Assembly (NCBI RefSeq): GCF_028583725.1
Contig: NZ_CP110680.1
Coordinates: forward strand, 1,612,001 to 1,676,000
DNA length: 64,000 bases
Source of the DNA: Cellulomonas fimi
GTDB lineage: Bacteria > Actinomycetota > Actinomycetes > Actinomycetales > Cellulomonadaceae
Direction: 5' to 3'
Part shown: one piece after another, positions 1-7,146 of the stretch
Layout: every line of letters begins with the position of its first letter
Position numbering within the stretch: the stretch's first letter is position 1
Program-made: the position numbers and the translations under genes
Notes under the pieces: model-generated
What the model was told of the DNA's origin: nothing
The model's input: the letters and a program-made list of their open reading frames with translations, nothing else
Database searches by the model: none

Positions 1-439
1 TCATGCCGCGCCCGAACGCCGCGACGTAGCCGGACGCGGACCACAGCGCGAGCAGCACGCCGAGGACGAGCGCGAGCCCCGCCTTCGAGTTCGACGTCGC
101 CGCGTCGACGATCGGCGTGATGGTCTCCGCCGCCTGGTCGGGCGCGCCGAGGTCGGCCACGAGGTCCATGACGCGGTTGAGGGTCTGCTCGGGGTCACCG
201 ACGAGGCCGAGCACCGAGACGACGGCCAGCAGCGCGGGCGCGATCGCGAGCACCGCGTAGTAGGTGAGCGCGGCGGCCTGGTCGGTGCACTCGTCCGCGA
301 GGAACTCGCGGAACGTCTTGCGCGCCACGTACTTCCACGACGGCTTGGCGATGTCGCCGGGGGAGTCGGGCTTGCGGGGGTCGTCGGGATCGGGGGCGGC
401 CTGGGTCGTGCTGCGGCTGCGGGACGGGTCCTGGGACAC
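1..439 (-). CDS. YihY/BrkB-family inner-membrane protein (3' end cut by window edge)
   Basis: The reading frame starts at a GTG (439-437) preceded by an AGGAGG ribosome site and runs off the left edge after 146 residues. After a polar, Pro/Asp-rich N-terminus it shows a stretch like FREFLADECTDQAAALTYYA followed by hydrophobic segments (ALLAVVSVLGL and ALVLGVLLALW). This is the usual N-terminal part of the YihY/BrkB (formerly ribonuclease BN) polytopic membrane family. The biochemical role of this family is unsettled. Only about the first 40% of a normal-length protein is present, so nothing can be said about the C-terminus. Confidence 0.85.
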   Translation of the reverse strand, partial: MSQDPSRSRSTTQAAPDPDDPRKPDSPGDIAKPSWKYVARKTFREFLADECTDQAAALTYYAVLAIAPALLAVVSVLGLVGDPEQTLNRVMDLVADLGAPDQAAETITPIVDAATSNSKAGLALVLGVLLALWSASGYVAAFGRGM

Positions 440-567
440 GACGCCTCCTGGTGGGACGCGGCGGCTGCGGGACGCCTCTTGCCCGACTCGGTCCGACCTG
501 GTGAGGCTAGGTCGGACCACCGGGGGGCGCACCTGGACCGCTGCCCGGTCCGGCCGCGGCGTGCTCG

Positions 568-1188
568 TCAGGACGCGACGGCGACCCCGCGGACGTGCGG
601 CAGGCGGACGTCGGCGGCCCGTGCCTCGATGCGCGCGAGCCACCCGTCCCGTCGGGCGGGGGAGACCTCGGCGACCCGGGGATGGCTGAGCCAGCGCGCG
701 GGGACGCCCATCTTCTGCCAGACCCCGCGGACCGACGCCTTGTGCGCGGTGTTGCCGAACACCCACCGGTACGCCGGTCCGGGCGTGGCCATGGTCGTCG
801 CCACGGTGACGCGGCGCAGGCGCGCGAACCGGCCGCGGGGCAGCCCGAGGACGCCGTCGTCGTAGGCCCAGCCCGGCACGAGCACCTTGTCGTAGAACCC
901 CTTCATCACGGCGGGCGCGGTCTCCCACCAGACCGGGTGCACGAGGACGAGGTGGTCGGTGGCGTCGATGCGGTCCTGGAGGTCGCGGACCTGCGGGTCG
1001 AGCGTGCGATGCTCGCGCCAGGCGGCGAGGTCGGCACGGCGCATCACGGGGTCGAACCCGAGCGCGTCGAGGTCGACGAGATCGGTCTCGTGACCCGCGC
1101 GCCGGGCGCCGCGCTCGGCGGCGTGGGCGAGCGCGTGGCAGAAGCTGCCCTCGTAGGGGTGGTTGACGACGATCGTGGTGCGCACCAT
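568..1188 (-). CDS. Flavodoxin-fold NAD(P)H-dependent oxidoreductase (MdaB/KefF-like)
   Basis: Product of about 206 residues. The N-terminus TIVVNHPYEGSFCHALAHAA is the phosphate-binding loop of the flavodoxin-like NAD(P)H:quinone oxidoreductase family, and HPVWWETAPAVMKGFYDKVL is its second conserved block. These enzymes reduce quinones or related electrophiles with a bound flavin. The AGGAGG site lies 2 bases before the ATG at 1188 and 5 bases before the next codon, a GTG (1185), so either may be the true start; a frame opening at 1209 lacks a ribosome site. The gene diverges from a TetR-type regulator, and its start region abuts a cluster of palindromes, so it is the likely target of that repressor. 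Confidence 0.85.
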   Translation of the reverse strand: MVRTTIVVNHPYEGSFCHALAHAAERGARRAGHETDLVDLDALGFDPVMRRADLAAWREHRTLDPQVRDLQDRIDATDHLVLVHPVWWETAPAVMKGFYDKVLVPGWAYDDGVLGLPRGRFARLRRVTVATTMATPGPAYRWVFGNTAHKASVRGVWQKMGVPARWLSHPRVAEVSPARRDGWLARIEARAADVRLPHVRGVAVAS

Positions 1189-1196
1189 GGCCTCCT

Positions 1197-1243
1197 GAAC
1201 AGTGTTCAATTGAACGGTGTTCAGGTTGCGGTGAACGCTGTTC
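1197..1243. promoter_or_regulatory. Three GAAC-N3-GTTC palindromes, probable TetR-type operators
   Basis: Three copies of an 11-bp dyad GAACnnnGTTC lie at 1197-1207 (GAACAGTGTTC), 1212-1222 (GAACGGTGTTC) and 1233-1243 (GAACGCTGTTC). They fill the short gap between the divergent oxidoreductase and TetR-type genes. Seen directly: repeat identity and spacing (15 and 21 bp between starts). Inferred: that the adjacent regulator binds them and represses both genes. Confidence 0.75.
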
Positions 1244-1282
1244 AGTTGTCAAGGTGGGACGTCGCCGGACGCGGGAGGTGGG

Positions 1283-1849
1283 ATGGCGCAGCGGCTCGAC
1301 CGCGAGCGGATCGTCCGTCGCGCGCTCGACCTCCTCGACGAGGTCGGCCTCGACGGCCTCACGCTGCGCCGGCTCGCCGGCGACCTCGGTGTCCAGGTGG
1401 CGGCGCTGTACTGGCACGTCCCGAGCAAGGCCGCGCTGCTCGACGAGATGGCCACCACGATGCTGCGGGACCTCATCGTCGCGGCCGAGCCCGAGATCCG
1501 GGACCTCGTCGGGGAGCCCTGGCAGGACTGCGTGCGCGTCTCGGCCGACCGGTTCCGTGCGGCGCTCCTGAGCCGCCGCGACGGCGCACGCGTGTTCAGC
1601 GGCACGTACGTGACCGACGAACGCCTGCGCGGGTGGGTCGAGCTCCCGCTCTCGATCCTCGTCGGGGCGGGGTTCTCCGTCGAGGACGCGACCCGTGCGT
1701 GGTCGACGCTGCTGGCGTACGTCGTCGGATTCGCCGTCGAGGAGCAGGCGCGTCCGGCGGGCGACGACGACTCTGACGCGCGCTTCACCTTCGGCGTGGA
1801 CCTCGTCGTCGGCGGGCTCGAGGCGAGGCTCGCCGCCGCGGCGGTGTGA
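1283..1849 (+). CDS. TetR/AcrR-family transcriptional regulator
   Basis: Product of 188 residues starting at an ATG behind GGGAGGTGGG. Residues about 5-50 form the TetR-type helix-turn-helix ([20 protein letters not shown], then [19 protein letters not shown]). The LYWHV recognition helix resembles that of true tetracycline repressors, and the C-terminal part fits a TetR_C-like ligand domain. It would repress transcription until a small molecule binds. The divergent flavodoxin-fold oxidoreductase, with three GAACnnnGTTC boxes between the genes, is the most likely target. The inducer cannot be read from the sequence; a redox-active or quinone-like compound is a guess from the neighbour. Confidence 0.9.
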   Translation: MAQRLDRERIVRRALDLLDEVGLDGLTLRRLAGDLGVQVAALYWHVPSKAALLDEMATTMLRDLIVAAEPEIRDLVGEPWQDCVRVSADRFRAALLSRRDGARVFSGTYVTDERLRGWVELPLSILVGAGFSVEDATRAWSTLLAYVVGFAVEEQARPAGDDDSDARFTFGVDLVVGGLEARLAAAAV

Positions 1850-1908
1850 GCGGCGGTGCGAGTGGCGGTGCGGGTGGCGGTGTGACCAGCGTCGCCCCCC
1901 GCGGCGGT

Positions 1909-1937
1909 TTGACCCTGGCTCACGCGGTCCGTACCCT
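1909..1937 (+). promoter_or_regulatory. Probable sigma-70 promoter of rplU-rpmA
   Basis: TTGACC (1909-1914) and TACCCT (1932-1937) are separated by 17 bp, a near-canonical actinobacterial housekeeping promoter. It lies about 170 bases upstream of rplU, leaving a long 5' leader. The rest of the 1850-2103 interval holds no gene that I can support. Confidence 0.65.
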
Positions 1938-2103
1938 AGAACGTCGGCGCGTCGTGTGCGCGCTGGTCATGTGTGCCGCCGCAACGGCGTCGACGCGACT
2001 CCCCTTGCACCGGGCCTCCGGACGCTGCGGGACGTGCGCGGGCGCAGGCAGGCACCGGCAGACTTTTGACCGAGCAGTTCGACGAGCAGAGATGAGCAGC
2101 AAC

Positions 2104-2412
2104 GTGGTGTACGCGATCGTGAAGGCTGGCGGCCGCCAGGAGAAGGTCGCGGTGGGCGACGTCGTCGTCGTCGACCGCCTCGCCGCGCAGGCCGGCTCCA
2201 CCGTCGAGCTGCCCGCGCTGCTCCTCGTGGACGGCGAGAAGGTCACCACGGACGCCGCGGCCCTGGCCAAGGTGAAGGTGACGGCGGAGGTCGTGCGGGA
2301 CGAGAAGGGCCCGAAGATCGACATCCTCAAGTACAAGAACAAGACCGGCTACCGCAAGCGCCAGGGTCACCGCCAGCAGCTGACCCGCATCAAGGTCACC
2401 GGCATCAAGTGA
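2104..2412 (+). CDS. rplU: 50S ribosomal protein L21
   Basis: About 102 residues of L21: [20 protein letters not shown] at the N-terminus and [17 protein letters not shown] at the C-terminus, both family hallmarks. L21 binds 23S rRNA in the large subunit. I place the start at the GTG at 2104, which gives the usual MVYAIV start and length; GTG 2107 and an upstream ATG at 2092 (adding four residues, weak ribosome site) are alternatives. It is followed by rpmA and obgE, the standard bacterial order. Confidence 0.95.
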   Translation: MVYAIVKAGGRQEKVAVGDVVVVDRLAAQAGSTVELPALLLVDGEKVTTDAAALAKVKVTAEVVRDEKGPKIDILKYKNKTGYRKRQGHRQQLTRIKVTGIK

Positions 2413-2477
2413 GCTTCCCCGCGGCGCACTGACGCCGCGGACCCCGACTTTCGCAGCAGCTAGAGAGCAGGTTCGTC

Positions 2478-2735
2478 ATGGCACACAAGAAGGGCGCGAG
2501 CTCCTCGCGCAACGGTCGCGACTCCAACGCGCAGCGCCTCGGCGTCAAGCGCTTCGGTGGCCAGGTCGTCAAGGCCGGCGAGATCATCGTCCGCCAGCGC
2601 GGCACCCACTTCCACCCCGGCAACAACGTGGGCCGTGGCGGCGACGACACGCTCTTCGCGCTGGCCCCGGGTGCCGTCACGTTCGGCACGCGTCGTGGCC
2701 GCAAGGTCATCGACATCGTGGCCGTCGAGGCCTGA
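2478..2735 (+). CDS. rpmA: 50S ribosomal protein L27
   Basis: 85 residues with the typical L27 N-terminus [21 protein letters not shown] and the [20 protein letters not shown] block. L27 lies near the peptidyl-transferase centre. It has no N-terminal cleaved extension of the kind seen in Firmicutes; it begins directly at MAHKKG. It sits 65 bases after rplU and is followed by a very strong hairpin, so rplU-rpmA probably form a separate transcript from obgE. Confidence 0.97.
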   Translation: MAHKKGASSSRNGRDSNAQRLGVKRFGGQVVKAGEIIVRQRGTHFHPGNNVGRGGDDTLFALAPGAVTFGTRRGRKVIDIVAVEA

Positions 2736-2750
2736 CGACCACTCAGCAGT

Positions 2751-2789
2751 CGACGAAGGGGCGCACCGGTGCGGTGCGCCCCTTCGTCG
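2751..2789 (+). terminator. Strong hairpin after rpmA
   Basis: A perfect 17-bp inverted repeat (2751-2767 with 2773-2789) closes a 5-base loop 15 bases after the rpmA stop. There is no U-tract, as is common in high-GC actinobacteria. It should terminate or attenuate transcription between rpmA and obgE. Confidence 0.85.
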
Positions 2790-2843
2790 TGTGACGATCA
2801 CGAGAGCGCCCCGTGAGGTCCGGGGCCGGACAGGAGGACAGCC

Positions 2844-4364
2844 GTGGCGACGTTCGTCGACCGGGTCGTGCTGCACGCGACCGGCGGTGACGGTGGGCAC
2901 GGGTGTGCGTCCATCCACCGTGAGAAGTTCAAGCCGCTCGCCGGCCCCGACGGGGGCAACGGCGGCAACGGCGGCTCGGTGATCCTGGAGGTCGACCCCC
3001 AGGTCACGACGCTGCTCGAGTTCCACCACCTGCCGCACCGGCACGCCCCCTCGGGGACGCAGGGCATGGGCGACCACCGGTCCGGCTCGACCGGGCAGGA
3101 CCTCGTGCTCGGCGTGCCCGACGGCACGGTCGTCAAGGGCACGGACGGCGAGGTGCTCGCGGACCTCGTCGGTCTCGGCGCCCGCTTCGTCGTCGCGGCC
3201 GGCGGGCGCGGCGGGCTCGGCAACGCCGCCCTCGCCTCGCAGCGGCGCAAGGCCCCGGGCTTCGCGCTGCTCGGCGAGCCCGGTGAGACCCTCGACGTCG
3301 TCCTCGAGCTCAAGACGATCGCCGACGTGGCGCTCGTCGGGTACCCGTCGGCGGGCAAGTCGAGCCTCGTCGCGGCGATCTCTGCCGCGCGGCCCAAGAT
3401 CGCCGACTACCCGTTCACCACGCTCGTGCCGAACCTCGGCGTCGTGCAGGCCGGGTCCTCCCGCTACACCGTCGCCGACGTGCCCGGGCTCATCCCCGGC
3501 GCGTCGCAGGGCCGCGGGCTCGGCCTGGAGTTCCTCCGGCACATCGAGCGCTGCGCCGTGATCGTGCACGTCCTCGACTGCGCGACGCTCGAGCCGGACC
3601 GCGACCCCATCTCCGACCTCGACGTCATCGAGGCCGAGCTCGCCGCGTACGCCGGTGACCTCGGGATCGAGGGCGGGCGCGTCCCGCTCGCGGAGCGCCC
3701 GCGCATCGTCGTGCTCAACAAGGTCGACGTGCCCGAGGCGCGCGACCTCGCTGACATGGTCAAGCCCGAGCTCGAGGCGCGCGGGCTGCCCGTGTTCGAG
3801 ATCTCGACCGCGAGCCACGAGGGCCTGCGGCCGCTCACGTTCGCGCTCGCCGAGCGCGTCGAGCAGGCCCGTCGCGAGGCCCCGCAGCCGGAGGCCACGC
3901 GCGTCGTGCTCCGGCCCAAGGCCGTCGACGACTCGGGTTTCACGGTGACGCGGCGCGAGGGCGGCGGCGCCGTCTGGTTCGCGGTGCGCGGCGAGAAGCC
4001 CGAGCGGTGGGTCCGGCAGACGGACTTCTCCAACGACGAGGCCGTCGGCTACCTCGCCGACCGGCTCGCCCGGCTCGGCGTCGAGGACGCGCTGTACTCG
4101 GCCGGCGCGGTCGCCGGGGACGAGGTGCGCATCGGTCCGGACACCAACGCGGTCGTCTTCGACTGGGAGCCGACGCTCATGACCGGCGCCGAGCTGCTCG
4201 GCGGCCCGCGCGGCTCGGACGTGCGCCTCGAGGACCGGTCGCGCCCGACCCGTGGCGAGAAGCGGCAGGAGTACCGCGAGCGCATGGACGCCAAGACCGC
4301 GGCCCGTGACGAGCTGTGGTCCGAGCGCGAGCACGGCGTCTGGACGGACCCGGACGCGGACTGA
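2844..4364 (+). CDS. obgE: Obg-family GTPase
   Basis: 506 residues from a GTG behind CAGGAGG. The glycine-rich Obg fold occupies roughly residues 1-155 ([25 protein letters not shown]). The G domain has the P-loop GYPSAGKSS (about 166-174), switch/G3 [10 protein letters not shown] (about 212) and G4 NKVD (about 292). An OCT domain follows, with a charged C-terminal tail beyond it. Obg GTPases assist large-subunit assembly and link it to growth and stress control, which matches the rplU-rpmA neighbours. The last 44 bases of the gene are the first unit of a tandem repeat that continues past the stop codon. Confidence 0.96.
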   Translation: MATFVDRVVLHATGGDGGHGCASIHREKFKPLAGPDGGNGGNGGSVILEVDPQVTTLLEFHHLPHRHAPSGTQGMGDHRSGSTGQDLVLGVPDGTVVKGTDGEVLADLVGLGARFVVAAGGRGGLGNAALASQRRKAPGFALLGEPGETLDVVLELKTIADVALVGYPSAGKSSLVAAISAARPKIADYPFTTLVPNLGVVQAGSSRYTVADVPGLIPGASQGRGLGLEFLRHIERCAVIVHVLDCATLEPDRDPISDLDVIEAELAAYAGDLGIEGGRVPLAERPRIVVLNKVDVPEARDLADMVKPELEARGLPVFEISTASHEGLRPLTFALAERVEQARREAPQPEATRVVLRPKAVDDSGFTVTRREGGGAVWFAVRGEKPERWVRQTDFSNDEAVGYLADRLARLGVEDALYSAGAVAGDEVRIGPDTNAVVFDWEPTLMTGAELLGGPRGSDVRLEDRSRPTRGEKRQEYRERMDAKTAARDELWSEREHGVWTDPDAD

Positions 4365-4447
4365 CGCCGAGCGCGAGCCCGGCGTCCGGACGGACCCGGA
4401 CGCGGACTGGCGCCGAGCGTGAGCACGGCGTCCGGACGGACCCGTAC
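4321..4447. repeat. 46-bp tandem repeat spilling over from the obgE 3' end
   Basis: A 46-bp unit beginning CCGAGCGCGAGC starts at 4321, 4367 and 4413. The first copy encodes the obgE C-terminus and its stop; the second is nearly identical and non-coding; the third is about 35 bp long before it decays. Because 46 is not a multiple of three, the extra copies cannot be protein repeats. No gene is supported in 4365-4559. Confidence 0.85.
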
Positions 4448-4547
4448 GAGGGACGACGCGTGACCCGCAGCGGCGTGTTCGCGCCCACCCCGGCGCGGGC
4501 GGCGTCCGGCGCGCGGATGCGTCCGCGGTGATCCGGGGCGGCGGGGG

Positions 4548-4553
4548 CAGAAT
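4548..4553 (+). promoter_or_regulatory. Probable -10 box for leaderless proB mRNA
   Basis: CAGAAT ends 6 bases before the GTG start of proB, the spacing that puts the transcription start on the first base of the start codon. No good Shine-Dalgarno sequence precedes the gene. proA shows the same arrangement. Confidence 0.45.
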
Positions 4554-4559
4554 GCGGGC

Positions 4560-5714
4560 GTGAGCGCCGCACCCCTGCACGACCGTCAGCAGCTGCCCGC
4601 CGCCGCGCGGGTGGTCGTCAAGGTGGGGTCGTCGTCGCTCACGAGCCCGGACGGGCGCCTCGACCCCGAGCGGCTGCGTGCGCTCGTCGACGTGCTGGCC
4701 GAGCGGCGCAACGCCGGCGGGCAGGTCGTGCTCGTGTCGTCGGGGGCCATCGCGGCGGCCATCGGTCCGCTCGGGTTGTCGGCGCGGCCCCGGGATCTCG
4801 CGACGCAGCAGGCCGCCGCGTCGGTCGGGCAGGGTCTGCTCGTCGCGCACTACACGAAGGCGTTCGCGGACCACGGGCTGCGCGTCGGGCAGGTGCTGCT
4901 GACCGCCGAGGACACCGTGCGGCGCGGGCACTACCGCAACGCGCACCGGTCGCTGACCCGGCTCCTCGACCTCGGCGTGGTGCCGATCATCAACGAGAAC
5001 GATGCGGTCGCGACGGACGAGATCCGGTTCGGCGACAACGACCGGCTCGCGGCGCTCGTGTCCCACCTGGTGCACGCGGACGCGCTCGTGCTGCTCACCG
5101 ACGTCGACGCGCTGTACACGGGACCGCCGTCGCGGCCGGGGTCGCGGCGCCTCACGCACGTCTCCGGACCGCGGGACCTGGACGGCGTCGACGTGTCGTC
5201 GCGGGGGAGTGCGGTCGGCACCGGCGGCATGGTGACCAAGCTCGAGTCGGTCGCGATCGCGACGCACTCCGGCATCCCGGTGGTGCTGACGTCAGCGGTG
5301 CAGGCGCGGGCCGCCTTGTCCGGCGAGGACGTCGGGACGTGGTTCGCCGCGACCGGGCGACGGTCGTCGATCCGGCTGCTGTGGCTCGCGCACGCGGCGC
5401 GCACGCGCGGGCGGCTCGTGCTCGACGAGGGTGCGGTGCGGGCGGTCGTCGAGCGGCACACGTCGTTGCTGCCGGCCGGCGTCACCGGTGTCGAGGGCAC
5501 GTTCGACGCGGGCGACCCCGTCGAGATCGTCGGGCCGGACGGGACCGTCGTCGCGCGTGGGCTCGTCGCGTACGCGTCGGACGAGGTGCCCGACCTGCTG
5601 GGTCGCACGACGTCGGACCTGCGGGACGACCTCGGTCCGGGCTACGACCGCGAGCTCGTGCACCGTGACGACCTGGTCCTCGTCAAGCGTCGGCGGGTGG
5701 CGGCCGAGCGCTGA
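4560..5714 (+). CDS. proB: Glutamate 5-kinase
   Basis: 384 residues. It phosphorylates L-glutamate to glutamyl-5-phosphate, the first step of proline synthesis. The amino-acid-kinase domain shows VVKVGSSSLT near residue 20, LVSSGAIAAA, and the block around INENDAVATDEIRFGDND, VLLTDVDALYTGPP. A PUA domain fills roughly residues 280-365, as in long-form ProB. The start is a GTG with a -10-like box directly upstream and no ribosome site, suggesting a leaderless message. Its partner proA lies about 9.2 kb away, beyond an IS110 element, a peptide-type ABC transporter and three other genes. Confidence 0.96.
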   Translation: MSAAPLHDRQQLPAAARVVVKVGSSSLTSPDGRLDPERLRALVDVLAERRNAGGQVVLVSSGAIAAAIGPLGLSARPRDLATQQAAASVGQGLLVAHYTKAFADHGLRVGQVLLTAEDTVRRGHYRNAHRSLTRLLDLGVVPIINENDAVATDEIRFGDNDRLAALVSHLVHADALVLLTDVDALYTGPPSRPGSRRLTHVSGPRDLDGVDVSSRGSAVGTGGMVTKLESVAIATHSGIPVVLTSAVQARAALSGEDVGTWFAATGRRSSIRLLWLAHAARTRGRLVLDEGAVRAVVERHTSLLPAGVTGVEGTFDAGDPVEIVGPDGTVVARGLVAYASDEVPDLLGRTTSDLRDDLGPGYDRELVHRDDLVLVKRRRVAAER

Positions 5715-5759
5715 GCGCGCCGCGCACCACCACGCACCGTCCGCGCGACGCCCCTTCGT

Positions 5760-5813
5760 GACGACGCGCGGGGCGGGAGCGCCGTCATGGCCGCTCGCGC
5801 CCCGCGTGTCGTC
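5760..5813. terminator. Long near-perfect hairpin behind proB
   Basis: Two 22-base arms (5760-5781 and 5792-5813) pair with only two mismatches around a 10-base loop. It lies 45 bases after the proB stop and just before the IS110 element. It probably ends proB transcription and shields the element and proB from each other. Confidence 0.75.
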
Positions 5814-5840
5814 GCGCCGCCCGGACGCTCCTATGGATCG

Positions 5841-6890
5841 TCAAGCCGGTTGTGGGCCGTGTTCGAGCTGTCGAAACAGGTCGCGGGCGATGTAGCGCTT
5901 GAGGCAGCGGCGGATCTCGCGGTCGGTCTTGCCCTGCGCGCGGCGGCGTTCGATGTAGTCGCGTGTGGGCTGGTGGTAGCGGGTGCGGGACAGGGCGATG
6001 ACGTGCAGGGCGCGGTTGAGCTGGCGGTCACCGGTCCGGTTGAGGCGGTGGCGGGTGCGCAGCCCGGAGGAGGCGGGGATGGGTGCGGTGCCGGCGAGCA
6101 TCGCGAACGCGGCCTCGGATCGGATCCGGCCCGGGTGGGACCAGCTGGTCAGGACCTGGGCGGCGACGATCACCCCGACGCCGGGCGCCTCGAGCAGGTC
6201 CGGGCGCCAGGCCCGCACGATCACGGCCATGGCCTGTTCGTGCCCGCGGGCCTCGGCTTGCAGCGTGATCACGCGTCGGGCCAGGGCGCGCAGCACCGTG
6301 GCGGTCGTCGCGGTGTGGCCGTCCCAGGCGGGCCGTGCGCGCAGCCGTGCGGCGGTCGTGGTCATCGTTGCCGTCGACCGGCCGCGGAATGCCGCCCGCA
6401 GGACCTCCGGGGCGGCGACCACCAGCGCGTGCAGCTGACGTTGCGCGAGCGTGGCGGCCTCGACCGCGGAGCGACGCGCGGCCATCAACGCGGCCAGCTG
6501 GGCGCGCGGCCCGTCGGTCTTGACCTGTGCCAGGTGCTGGCGCCCCAACGCCTCCCGGGCCGCGCGGGCCGCGTCCAACGAGTCGGACTTCGCGCCATGG
6601 CGACGCGCCGCACGAGCCGGCCGGTCGAGCTCGATGACCTGCTCACCAGCGGCGCACAGGTGGCGGGCCAGGCCAGCGCCATAGCCCCCGGCGCCTTCCA
6701 ACGCCCACACCCGCGCGCCACCGTGGCCGCCAGCCCACCGCAGCAGCTGGTCGTAGCCGGCCGGGTCGGTCGCGACCGTGACCTCGGCCAACACCCCACC
6801 GGTGGTCGCGGCCACGACCGCGGCGGTGTGCGTGTGCTTGTGAGTGTCGACCCCGATGACGACGTCGACGAGTTCGGCAAGACTGGGCAT
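5841..6890 (-). CDS. IS110-family transposase (bridge-type recombinase)
   Basis: About 349 residues. The N-terminal RuvC-like DEDD domain has VIGVDTHKHTHTAAVV and a downstream ALEGAGGYG acidic motif. The C-terminal Transposase_20 domain has EAPGVGVIVAAQVL and GTAPIPASSG, the latter containing the candidate nucleophilic serine. AAGGAG lies directly against an ATG at 6899 but 9 bases before the ATG at 6890, so I prefer 6890 (MPSLAELVD). IS110 recombinases move the element using an RNA encoded in its own non-coding end, here the 247 bases upstream. The frame is intact, so the copy could be active. Confidence 0.92.
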   Translation of the reverse strand: MPSLAELVDVVIGVDTHKHTHTAAVVAATTGGVLAEVTVATDPAGYDQLLRWAGGHGGARVWALEGAGGYGAGLARHLCAAGEQVIELDRPARAARRHGAKSDSLDAARAAREALGRQHLAQVKTDGPRAQLAALMAARRSAVEAATLAQRQLHALVVAAPEVLRAAFRGRSTATMTTTAARLRARPAWDGHTATTATVLRALARRVITLQAEARGHEQAMAVIVRAWRPDLLEAPGVGVIVAAQVLTSWSHPGRIRSEAAFAMLAGTAPIPASSGLRTRHRLNRTGDRQLNRALHVIALSRTRYHQPTRDYIERRRAQGKTDREIRRCLKRYIARDLFRQLEHGPQPA

Positions 6891-6899
6891 CGCGTTCAT

Positions 6900-7146
6900 C
6901 TCCTTGAACCGGGGGAACGTAGGTTCCGGTCCGGTCGGAGACGGCAGGACTGTGACGGGACACGCACCGCTGCAACGGTGCGGTCAAGCTCCTGATCAGG
7001 CCAGCAACTCCGGTCGGGCCGGGGCCGGCAACCACACGCGGACAAGTCCGCTCCAAGGCACGAGACCAGTCAGACGAAGGGTCACACGCGCAGTCACCGA
7101 GCCACAGCCCACCGCACCCATCAAGGCTGCGTCGAGATCCTCACAG
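6900..7146 (-). ncRNA. Candidate bridge RNA region of the IS110 element
   Basis: This 247-base stretch between the transposase and the next gene has no supportable ORF but contains several stem-loops. They include CGCACCG/CGGTGCG (6963-6969 with 6976-6982), GCGGAC/GTCCGC (7038-7043 with 7046-7051) and GGAAC/GTTCC (6914-6918 with 6923-6927). In the IS110 group, the guide or bridge RNA is transcribed from the non-coding end upstream of the transposase. Position, length and structure fit; the guide loops and exact RNA ends cannot be set without knowing the element boundaries. Confidence 0.55.

Larger units (their letters stand above)
5830..7146 (-). mobile_element. IS110-family insertion sequence (ends approximate)
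   Basis: The element consists of one DEDD-type transposase gene with a roughly 250-base non-coding stretch upstream of it (6900-7146) and almost nothing downstream. This is the architecture of the IS110 group, whose members lack terminal inverted repeats. The boundaries are therefore estimates: one side lies between the proB hairpin (5813) and the transposase stop (5841), the other before the stop of the binding-protein gene (7147). The element sits between proB and the transporter operon and breaks neither. Confidence 0.75.

Noticed and set aside
264-689. Plus-strand ORF opposite the BrkB-type gene
   Set aside because: The minus-strand frame has clear membrane helices and a good ribosome site; the plus frame is compositional noise.
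595-1776. Long plus-strand frame over the oxidoreductase and regulator genes
   Set aside because: Antisense or out-of-frame shadow of two recognisable genes, rich in Arg/Gly/Pro with no domain.
1850-2103. Ribosomal-protein autoregulatory leader or riboswitch before rplU
   Set aside because: A promoter is visible, but I could not identify a convincing conserved structure in the leader.
2460-5267. A 935-codon open frame on the minus strand across rpmA, obgE and proB
   Set aside because: It is a high-GC shadow of three certain plus-strand genes; its composition is Arg/Asp/Val low-complexity and it has no ribosome site.
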